This document shows positions 17,450 through 24,622 of a stretch of DNA of 64,000 nucleotides, piece by piece. The translations under genes were made by a program, and so were the position numbers. How positions within the stretch are numbered: position 1 is the stretch's first letter; every line of letters starts with the position of its first letter. The notes below the pieces were generated by a model, which searched no databases, had not been told where the DNA came from, and saw only the letters and a program-made list of their open reading frames with translations. This stretch comes from Rubrivirga litoralis (lineage in GTDB: Bacteria; Bacteroidota; Rhodothermia; Rhodothermales; Rubricoccaceae), in NCBI RefSeq assembly GCF_031846415.1, contig NZ_JAVRHT010000003.1:1-64000 (forward strand), given 5' to 3'.

Positions 17450-19261
17450 CTAGCCGCAGTCGGGACGTGTGCCGTCGTGGTCTCCGAGCGCGGCCCGGGC
17501 GTCGGCGGCCCGCTGGTCGGCGGCGGCCTTGACGGCTTGGGCGGTGCCAAACGCGGTCTGGGCGGCGGTGTGGACGGTCCGGGCCTCCTGGACGACGGCC
17601 TCCTTGGCGGCGACGACGGCGGCGGCGGCGGCGCGGACGGCGGTGGCCGCATCGTAGGCCGCCTGGGCCTGCGCTTCTGCGCGGGCGGCCGGCCCGACGG
17701 CGGCGGAGGCCTCGTTATGGGCGGCCTCGGCTCTTGGGACGGCGGCCCGAGCGCGCTCCAGGGCGGCGGCGGTCACACCTACGTGGGCTTCGGCCTCCTC
17801 GGCGGCGACCCCGGCGTTCTGGACCTCAGTCTGGGCGTTGGTCTCCGCCGTGCGGGCGTCGTCTCTCGCTGTCTTGGCGTCTTTGGCGGCCTTGTCGGCG
17901 GCGTCTTTGGTCTCCTCGGCGTCGTCGGCGGCGTCGTCGGCGGCCTCCGAGGCTGCCTCCGCCTCCAGGTAGCGGGCGTAGGCTCTTTGGAATGCGGTCC
18001 GAGCAGCTTCCGATCGCCATACCCATCGGCCGTTCCTGTAGTAGCCCGCGGCGCGGTACGCGTCGAGCGCGGTTCGGCCCGCGGCCTCCTCGGCGTCTTG
18101 CGCGGCCTCAGCACGGGCCTGGGCGGCGGCGAGCGCGGTCTGGGCGGCCTCAGCGCGGGTCCGGGCGTCGGCGAGCGTGGTTTGGGCAGCGGTGGCGGCG
18201 GCTTTGGCGGTGTCGAGCGCCGTCACGGCGTCGCTGGCTCGGGTCCGAGCGGCGGCGAGCGCGGTCTGGGCGGCAGTGGCCGCGGTCTCGGCGTTGTCGA
18301 GTGCGGTCCGGGCTGCGCTTAGAGCACGGTTCGCCGATTCCTCGGCGCGACGAGCCCGTTCGTGCGCGTCTTTTGCTGCGTTCAGCGTCCGCAAGGCCGC
18401 ACGGGCCGCGTCGTCTGTAGGTCTCCACGCGGCCTTTGCGTCATCGAGTTGGGCCTGGGCGATGCCGAGGGCTTCCTCGGCCGCCTCGAAGTCCGCTTTG
18501 GGGCCTTCGAGCGCCGCGGCCGCCTCCGCCTGGGCGATCTCGGACTGCCTGAGCTCTTTCTGGAGCTGGCCTCGGGTGGCGGACCACGCCTCGTAGGCGG
18601 TGCAGGAGCCGACGACATCGGCCGAGCGGCGGAGGTACTCGGCCGCGACCGCCGGGTCGAAGCTGATCACGCGCCGGAGCTGGACCACGTGCGGGTTGTC
18701 CTGGCCGCTCGCGGTCTTGAACGCCGTCGACCGGGCGTACACCTCGACCCGCTTGTGGAACGTCTTGTAGCCAACGGCGACATCCGGAGCCTCGGCCTCG
18801 ACGTAATCCACCGTGGCGCGGACCTCGACGGGGAGCGGGTGGCCGTCCATCGTCTTGAACGTGACCTCCTGCCACTCCCCCCCGTGGAGGTCATGGAGGA
18901 CGCTGCACCCCGGGCTCTCCCACGGCTCCAAGACGTTGCACACGACGCCTCCAAACGCGGTCGGGTCCGAAAAGTCCGCCGGCGTGATATCGCTGAAGTC
19001 GTCGGACGAGATCGTGTCGCGCTCGGCCTCCGACATGGACGAGAGGAGGTGGTACCGCGTGCGGAGGGCCTCGGGCGTCGTGGCCTCGTCGAAGGCGCGG
19101 GCGTCGGCGAACTCGAGCGTGTGGAGGAGCGCCCCGGCCGCGGCCAGCTCGAACTGGTCGCGCATGACGGACTCGGTCGTGCTGTGGACCGCCCGGCTCT
19201 GCGAGAGCGTGAGGAAGCCGGCAGCGACAATCGCCGCGATCGCGAGGAGGGTCTGGGGCAT
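17450..19261 (-). CDS. Anchored protein with a long Ala-rich coiled coil
   Basis: This 603-residue protein has a pilin-like hydrophobic N-terminus (MPQTLLAIAAIVAAGFLTL), a globular part to about residue 225 with cysteines at 108, 119 and 220, then about 370 residues of nearly continuous Ala-rich helix. The helix is built of TALAAARTRA-like units and is interrupted once by an aromatic patch (AGYYRNGRWVWR, about 405-416). It ends PDCG. I infer a long extracellular or periplasmic rod. As first gene of the pilus-like operon it may be a stalked adhesin or a spacer. The repetitive helix makes any database hit to coiled-coil proteins weak evidence. Confidence 0.65.
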   Translation of the reverse strand: MPQTLLAIAAIVAAGFLTLSQSRAVHSTTESVMRDQFELAAAGALLHTLEFADARAFDEATTPEALRTRYHLLSSMSEAERDTISSDDFSDITPADFSDPTAFGGVVCNVLEPWESPGCSVLHDLHGGEWQEVTFKTMDGHPLPVEVRATVDYVEAEAPDVAVGYKTFHKRVEVYARSTAFKTASGQDNPHVVQLRRVISFDPAVAAEYLRRSADVVGSCTAYEAWSATRGQLQKELRQSEIAQAEAAAALEGPKADFEAAEEALGIAQAQLDDAKAAWRPTDDAARAALRTLNAAKDAHERARRAEESANRALSAARTALDNAETAATAAQTALAAARTRASDAVTALDTAKAAATAAQTTLADARTRAEAAQTALAAAQARAEAAQDAEEAAGRTALDAYRAAGYYRNGRWVWRSEAARTAFQRAYARYLEAEAASEAADDAADDAEETKDAADKAAKDAKTARDDARTAETNAQTEVQNAGVAAEEAEAHVGVTAAALERARAAVPRAEAAHNEASAAVGPAARAEAQAQAAYDAATAVRAAAAAVVAAKEAVVQEARTVHTAAQTAFGTAQAVKAAADQRAADARAALGDHDGTRPDCG

Positions 19262-19480
19262 CGGGGCGGGGTGGTCCGGCCTGAAGGACGTGCACGGACC
19301 CGTCCCCGTCGTCTCACCTTGATATCCTCGCCCCGATTGACACGCCAGCGCCCCGCGCGCCGGCGCCAACGCGTTTCCGCCCCGTTTGGCCGCCCCGCCC
19401 GCCGCCCCGCCCGGGGTAGAACCGCCCGGGGCGTGGGGCGAAACGACCCGGGCGGGGTGGAGCCGGCCGCCCCGCCCCGC

Positions 19481-20167
19481 CTACGCCGCGCGGCGGAGGG
19501 CGTCGAGCACTTGGCGAGCCGACGCCCGCTGCGTGTAGTCGGCCTCGACGAAGGCGGCGCGGATCGTCCCGTCCGGCTCGACCACGTAGGTGGCGGGGAC
19601 CGGGAGCTCCCAGGCGTCCGTTCCGTTGACGGCCGCGAGGTCGACGCCGACGGCTCGGTACCGCTCGCGCGTCGCGTCGTCGACCGTGAACACGAGCCCG
19701 TACTGCCGGGAGACCTCGTTGCCGACGTCCGAGAGGACGGGGAAGGCGAGCCCGTTTCGCTCGGCCATCGTCATCGAGCCGTCGGGCGCCTGCGGCGAGA
19801 CGGCCACGAGCGTGGCGCCGGCCGCCTCGATCTCGCCGAGCACGTCCTGGTAGTCCCGGAGCTGGTTGTTGCAGTACGGGCACCACGCCCCGCGGTAGAA
19901 CGTGAGCACGACCGGCCCGCGGTCCAGGAGCTCGGACAGCCGGACGTCCTGGCCCATCGCGTTGGGGAGGACGAAGTCGGGGGCCTGGTCGCCCACGCCC
20001 AAGGCGCGGCCGGCGGCGGTCTCGGGCGTGTCGGCCGACTGGGCGGTCGGGACGACGGGCGTCGGGCTCTCTTGCACAGCCTGCTCCTCGGCGGGCGGGG
20101 CGGAGGGCCGGGAGCACCCGGCGACGACGAGGCCGGCGACGAGCAGGACGAGGACGGGGCGGGGCAC
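19481..20167 (-). CDS. Peroxiredoxin-like (AhpC/TSA) lipoprotein
   Basis: This 228-residue protein has a lipoprotein signal (LVLLVAGLVVAGCSR, Cys18), a low-complexity linker to about residue 50, then a thioredoxin-fold AhpC/TSA domain. The active-site motif WCPYC gives cysteines 96 and 99, a CxxC spacing more like thiol-disulfide oxidoreductases and bacterioferritin-comigratory-type peroxiredoxins than classical 2-Cys AhpC. VVLTFYRGAWCPYC and VAVSPQAPD are typical of the family. It should act in the cell envelope, reducing peroxides or disulfides. The start is a GTG following a CACCCCGCCC leader. Confidence 0.85.
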   Translation of the reverse strand: MPRPVLVLLVAGLVVAGCSRPSAPPAEEQAVQESPTPVVPTAQSADTPETAAGRALGVGDQAPDFVLPNAMGQDVRLSELLDRGPVVLTFYRGAWCPYCNNQLRDYQDVLGEIEAAGATLVAVSPQAPDGSMTMAERNGLAFPVLSDVGNEVSRQYGLVFTVDDATRERYRAVGVDLAAVNGTDAWELPVPATYVVEPDGTIRAAFVEADYTQRASARQVLDALRRAA

Positions 20168-20257
20168 GGCGGGCGGGGTGGGGACGAGCGGGACGGGGCA
20201 GGACCCGCGAACCTTTCGCCACCCCGCCCCAGCGAGGCGCGTGATCCGAGGGCGAGG

Positions 20258-20398
20258 CGGTCTCGTGCCGCTTCAAAGCCATCTTGTCGGGCTGGCGACG
20301 TGTTGTGTATCGCGTGTTGCGTGTCCTGAACTCCAATACGCAACACGGAATACGCGACCAATCGAGGCGAACCTGTCGGAGACCGCTTGAAGCGGCAC
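20258..20398. repeat. Nested inverted repeat, MITE-like, locus 2
   Basis: The outer arms GTGCCGCTTCAA (20265-20276) and TTGAAGCGGCAC (20387-20398) are exact complements. Beside them CGGTCTC (20258-20264) and GAGACCG (20379-20385) are also complementary but in swapped order. Inside, a 16-bp arm pair (20307-20322 and 20338-20353, two mismatches) is built of GTGTTGCG-like words. The stretch is less GC-rich than its surroundings. Its last base begins the TAG stop of the lipoprotein gene. Confidence 0.7.
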
Positions 20399-20808
20399 TA
20401 GAAGGCGGGCGTTCCGAGGAACCGCGAGAGCGAGGCCCCGAGCGCCGGGTCGGACCCGTAGTAGGCGACGACGAGTGGGCCGCTCTGGTACACGCGCAGC
20501 GCGCCGGCGACGCTCTGCGCGGCCACGTTCTGCACGTCGCGCTCGGCCTCCTCGGCGGACGAGAACGTGTAGACCTGGAGGTACCCGCGCCCCGTCCCGC
20601 CCACGACGTACTCGTTGGCCGTCGCGCTCACGAGCGGGTCGGTCGAGAACCCGCGCGGCGAGAGGAGGAAGCCAGACTGGCCGAGGGCGGCCTCCAGGCC
20701 CGCCTCGGTCGTGACGCGGTCGCCGTCCTCGATCGCGAGGTCATCGGCGGGGCGGGGGGCGCAGGCGGCGAGCGCGAGCACGAGGGCGAAGAGGGCGGGG
20801 CGGCGCAT
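20398..20808 (-). CDS. Small lipoprotein, unknown function
   Basis: This 136-residue protein has a lipobox signal (MRRPALFALVLALAACAP, Cys16) and a compact alpha/beta part ending FLGTPAF. VTTEAGLEAALGQSGF and AEEAERDVQNVAAQ suggest helices flanking strands, but I recognise no family. I chose the ATG that begins the signal; upstream in-frame codons encode only basic low-complexity sequence. Its stop codon overlaps the end of a nested inverted repeat. Confidence 0.68.
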   Translation of the reverse strand: MRRPALFALVLALAACAPRPADDLAIEDGDRVTTEAGLEAALGQSGFLLSPRGFSTDPLVSATANEYVVGGTGRGYLQVYTFSSAEEAERDVQNVAAQSVAGALRVYQSGPLVVAYYGSDPALGASLSRFLGTPAF

Positions 20809-20927
20809 GGCGGGGTGAGGGAGAGGGGCGAAGGCCAACCGCCCCGCCCCGCCCGGAGATCCGCGGCGCGGGCGGGGCGGCCGCCGTCTGGGCCGCAACC
20901 TCACCGGCACCGGGCGGGTTGGAGGAC

Positions 20928-20938
20928 TACGTTTTCAT
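20928..20938 (+). promoter_or_regulatory. Candidate promoter core TACGTTTTCAT
   Basis: This 11-mer lies 27 bases before the icmF start codon and recurs identically before the sugar dehydrogenase gene (32973-32983). It fits a Bacteroidota-type TAnnTTTG -7 element. Confidence 0.5.
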
Positions 20939-20965
20939 GCGAACCCGGAAGCCCTCCCACCTCCG

Positions 20966-23900
20966 ATGGCCTACACCCCGACCCACCCCGTCCGATTCGT
21001 CACCGCCGCCGCGCTCTTCGACGGCCACGACGCGGCCATCAACATCATGCGGCGGATCCTGCAGGCGCAGGGCGCCGAGGTCGTCCACCTCGGCCACGAC
21101 CGCTCGGTGGACGACGTGGTCACGACGGCCATCGAGGAGGACGCCCAGGGCATCGCGGTCTCGTCGTACCAGGGCGGCCACATGGAGTACTTCACCTACA
21201 TGGTCGACCTCCTCCGCGAGCGGGGCGCGGGCCACGTCAAGGTCTTCGGCGGCGGGGGCGGGGTGATCGTGCCCGAGGAGATCGCCGAACTCGAGGCCTA
21301 CGGCGTCGCCAAGATCTTCTCGCCCGAGGACGGCATGCGGATGGGGCTCGAGGGCATGATCGAGTCCATGATCCGGGCGTGCGACGTTGACCCGCTCCGC
21401 GTGTCGGGGACTGGGGACTGGGGACCGGGGACTGGGGAAGACGAGGGCACCGCCCCGCCCGTCGAGGCCGCCGTCGCCACGGACAAGCAGGCCGTCGCCC
21501 GCGCGCTGACCGCCGTCGAGCAGCGCGCGGCCGAGCCGTCCGGCGACGGCGCCCCGGGCTACCAGCCCCCGTCCCCCGTCCCGAGTTCCTCTGTCCCCGT
21601 GGTTGGCATCACGGGCACGGGCGGGGCGGGCAAGTCGACGCTCACCGACGAGCTGGTCCGCCGCTTCCTCAACGACTTCGACGACCTCCAGGTCGCCGTG
21701 CTCTCCGTCGACCCCACGCGGCGGCGGACGGGCGGGGCGCTCTTGGGCGACCGCATCCGCATGAACTCGCTCACCGGCGAGCACGCGGGCCGCGTCTACA
21801 TGCGGTCGTTCGCCACGCGCCAGGCGCACCGGGCGACATCGCAGGCGCTCCGCGAGGCCGTCGACGTGTGCCGCGCGGCGGGCTTCGACCTCGTGGTCGT
21901 CGAGACGGCCGGGATCGGGCAGTCGGACACCGAGGTGGCCGAACTCGTCGACGTCAGTCTTTACGTCATGACGTCCGACTTCGGCGCGCCGACGCAGCTC
22001 GAGAAGATCGGGATGCTCGACGCGGCCGACCTCGTGGCCCTCAACAAGTTCGAGAAGCGCGGGGCCGAGGACGCCCTGCGCGACGTCAAAAAGCAGGTCC
22101 AGCGCAACCGCGGCGACTTCGCCACCCCGCCCGCCGACATGCCGGTCTACCCGACGATGGCGGCCCAGTTCAACGACCCCGGCGTGAGCCGGCTCTACCT
22201 CGCGCTCCTGGACGCGCTCGACGAGCACGGGTTCGGCCGCACGTCGTCGCTGTTCGACGCCGACGCCCTCCCCGCCCTCGACCCGAGCGAGCTCGCCGTC
22301 GTGCCGCCGGCCCGGCAGCGCTACCTCGCCGAGATCGCCGACGCCGCCCGCGGCTACCGCGCGTGGGCCGAGGCCGAGGTCGAGACGGCCCGGAAGTGGG
22401 GCCAGGCCGTCGGTGCCCGCGCCCAGGTCGAGGACTGGGACCCCGACGACCGCGACGCCCTGGCGGGGCGGCTCGACGAGATGGCCGGCCACTGGTGGGA
22501 CAAGCTCGACTCCCGCTCGCGCTCGATCCTGGAGAACTGGGACGCGCTCGCCGAGCAGTACCGCAGCGACGAGCTGGTCTACACGGTCCGCGGCAAGGAC
22601 ATCCGGCAGCCGCTCACACGCGAGACGCTGAGCGGGACGAAGGTGCCGCGCGTGGCCGTCCCGCGGACCGAAGCTCCCGGCGAGCGGCTGCGCTACGCGC
22701 TCCTCGAAAACCTCCCCGGCCGCTTCCCCTTCACCGCCGGCGTGTTCCCCCTGAAGCGCGAGGGCGAGGACCCGACACGGATGTTCGCCGGCGAGGGCAC
22801 GCCCGAGCGGACGAACAAGCGGTTCCACCTCGTCAGCCTCGGGATGCCGGCCAAGCGGCTCTCGACGGCCTTCGACAGCGTCACGCTCTACGGCCGCGAT
22901 CCTGACCGGCGTCCTGACATCTGGGGCAAGGTGGGCACGAGCGGGGTGTCCATCGCCACGCTCGACGACATGAAAAAGCTGTACTCGGGCTTCGACCTGT
23001 GCAGCCCCAAGACGTCGGTGTCGATGACCATCAACGGCCCGGCGCCGACCATCCTGGCCATGTTCATGAACACGGCCGTCGACCAGCAGGTCGAGCAGTT
23101 CCTGAAGGACGAGGGCCGCTGGGAGGCCGCCGAGGCGCGGATCGCGGACGAGCTCGGTGATGACCGCCCACGCTACGTTCCCTTCGAGCCGGGGGGCGGG
23201 GCGGACGCGGGCGGGGCGGAACCCGCCGAGGCGCCTGTCGACCCGGACCACCCCGCCCTCCCCGACGGCCACGACGGGGGCGGCCTCGGGCTGCTCGGCA
23301 CGAGCGGGGCGGAGCTGGTCGAGTGGGGCCTCCTCACCGAAGACGAGTACGAGGCGATCCGCACGCGCGCGCTCCAGTCGGTCCGGGGGACGGTTCAGGC
23401 CGACATCCTCAAGGAGGACCAGGCGCAGAACACCTGCATCTTCTCGACCGAGTTCTCGCTGCGGTGCATGGCCGACGTGCAGGAGGCGTTTATCGACGAG
23501 GGCGTCCGCAACTTCTACTCGGTCTCGATCTCGGGCTACCACATCGCCGAGGCCGGGGCCAACCCGATCTCGCAGCTCGCCTTCACGCTCTCCAACGGGT
23601 TCACCTACGTCGAGGCCTACCTCGCGCGCGGGATGGACGTCGACGACTTCGCCCCGAACCTCTCGTTCTTCTTCTCGAACGGGATGGACGCCGAGTACGC
23701 CGTGATCGGCCGCGTGGCGCGCCGCATCTGGTCGGTCGCCATGCGCGAGCGGTACGGGGCGTCGGAGCGGGCGCAGAAGCTGAAGTACCACGTCCAGACG
23801 TCGGGCCGGTCGCTCCACGCGCAGGAGATCCAGTTCAACGACATCCGCACGACGCTCCAGGCGCTGCTCGCCATCTACGACAACGCCAACTCGCTCCACA

Positions 23901-24481
23901 CGAACGCCTACGACGAGGCCATCACGACGCCAACAGAAGAGAGCGTGCGCCGCGCGATGGCTATCCAACTCATCATCAACCGCGAGCTGGGGCTGGCCCA
24001 GAACGAGAACCCGATCCAGGGCGCCTACATCATCGACGAATTAACGGACCTTGTCGAGGAGGCCGTGCTGCAGGAGTTCGAGCGGATCTCGGACCGCGGC
24101 GGCGTGCTCGGCGCGATGGAGTCGATGTACCAGCGCGGCAAGATCCAGGAGGAGTCCATGCTCTACGAGCACCGGAAGCACTCGGGCGAGCTGCCGGTCG
24201 TCGGCGTGAACACGTTCGTCGCCGAGGGCGGGGCGGAGCCGCAGGACGTCGAGCTCATGCGCGGGACGGACGCCGAGAAGGAGCGGCAGCTGGAGGGGAT
24301 CAACCGGTTCCACCGCCGCCATGCCGACGACGCGCCGGACGCGCTCGCGCGGCTCCAGCGCGTGGCCCGCGAGGGCGGCAACACGTTCGAGGAGCTGCTC
24401 GACACGGTCCGCCACGCGTCGCTGGGGCAGATCACGGGGGCGCTCTTCGAGGTCGGCGGCCAGTACCGGCGGAACATGTAG
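20966..24481 (+). CDS. icmF: Fused acyl-CoA mutase IcmF (B12 domain, GTPase chaperone, mutase)
   Basis: This 1171-residue protein has the IcmF order. A cobalamin-binding domain (about 5-140; FDGHDAAINIM supplies the axial-ligand histidine) comes first, then a MeaB-type G-domain with P-loop ITGTGGAGKST (about 215-225), then the mutase barrel and small subunit (about 530-1171). FTAGVFPLKREGEDPTRMFAGEG-type sequence at the barrel start fits isobutyryl-CoA mutase-type enzymes rather than methylmalonyl-CoA mutase. IcmF interconverts branched and straight acyl-CoAs and repairs its own cofactor with the G-domain. The linker between B12 and G domains (about 147-213) is unusually long and is built from inverted short-word repeats. 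Confidence 0.93.
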   Translation: MAYTPTHPVRFVTAAALFDGHDAAINIMRRILQAQGAEVVHLGHDRSVDDVVTTAIEEDAQGIAVSSYQGGHMEYFTYMVDLLRERGAGHVKVFGGGGGVIVPEEIAELEAYGVAKIFSPEDGMRMGLEGMIESMIRACDVDPLRVSGTGDWGPGTGEDEGTAPPVEAAVATDKQAVARALTAVEQRAAEPSGDGAPGYQPPSPVPSSSVPVVGITGTGGAGKSTLTDELVRRFLNDFDDLQVAVLSVDPTRRRTGGALLGDRIRMNSLTGEHAGRVYMRSFATRQAHRATSQALREAVDVCRAAGFDLVVVETAGIGQSDTEVAELVDVSLYVMTSDFGAPTQLEKIGMLDAADLVALNKFEKRGAEDALRDVKKQVQRNRGDFATPPADMPVYPTMAAQFNDPGVSRLYLALLDALDEHGFGRTSSLFDADALPALDPSELAVVPPARQRYLAEIADAARGYRAWAEAEVETARKWGQAVGARAQVEDWDPDDRDALAGRLDEMAGHWWDKLDSRSRSILENWDALAEQYRSDELVYTVRGKDIRQPLTRETLSGTKVPRVAVPRTEAPGERLRYALLENLPGRFPFTAGVFPLKREGEDPTRMFAGEGTPERTNKRFHLVSLGMPAKRLSTAFDSVTLYGRDPDRRPDIWGKVGTSGVSIATLDDMKKLYSGFDLCSPKTSVSMTINGPAPTILAMFMNTAVDQQVEQFLKDEGRWEAAEARIADELGDDRPRYVPFEPGGGADAGGAEPAEAPVDPDHPALPDGHDGGGLGLLGTSGAELVEWGLLTEDEYEAIRTRALQSVRGTVQADILKEDQAQNTCIFSTEFSLRCMADVQEAFIDEGVRNFYSVSISGYHIAEAGANPISQLAFTLSNGFTYVEAYLARGMDVDDFAPNLSFFFSNGMDAEYAVIGRVARRIWSVAMRERYGASERAQKLKYHVQTSGRSLHAQEIQFNDIRTTLQALLAIYDNANSLHTNAYDEAITTPTEESVRRAMAIQLIINRELGLAQNENPIQGAYIIDELTDLVEEAVLQEFERISDRGGVLGAMESMYQRGKIQEESMLYEHRKHSGELPVVGVNTFVAEGGAEPQDVELMRGTDAEKERQLEGINRFHRRHADDAPDALARLQRVAREGGNTFEELLDTVRHASLGQITGALFEVGGQYRRNM
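21406..21603 (+). repeat. Inverted short-word arms inside icmF, locus 3
   Basis: The left arm (21406-21438) is four to five tandem GGGGACT heptamers with one GGGGACC variant. The right arm (21563-21603) carries the complementary words CCCCCGT and GTCCCC. The enclosed codons make a low-complexity linker that keeps the reading frame, although the seven-base unit shifts frame from copy to copy. Confidence 0.8.
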
Positions 24482-24488
24482 GGCGGGA

Positions 24489-24519
24489 CCGCCCCGCCCG
24501 CGTGGCGAGGGCGGGGTGG
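24489..24519. terminator. Inverted G/C-box pair between convergent genes
   Basis: CCGCCCCGCCC (24489-24499) pairs with GGGCGGGGTGG (24509-24519), with one G-T pair and a nine-base loop, starting eight bases after the icmF stop. Another CCACCCCGCCC follows near 24539. No T-tract is present. Confidence 0.55.
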
Positions 24520-24622
24520 TCGCACGTTCCGATGCCCCACCCCGCCCGCTGGGTGTACGCGATCATGTGCCCTCCCACCTGACCGCCCTCCCGTCGCCGC
24601 CGCCCACCGCCCCGCCCGTGAG

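Noticed and set aside
21406..21603. CRISPR array interpretation of the repeated words.
   Set aside because: Units are 7-8 bases without spacers of constant size, and there are no cas genes. The same applies to the other word loci.
20927..23968. A 1013-codon open frame antisense to icmF.
   Set aside because: IcmF is unmistakable on the plus strand. The antisense frame is open because GC-rich codons lack stops in mirror frames, and it shows no domain.
24479..24622. A further word-repeat locus between icmF and the subtilase.
   Set aside because: Only G/C boxes and their inverted pairs are found; no locus-specific word with a complementary partner is visible.
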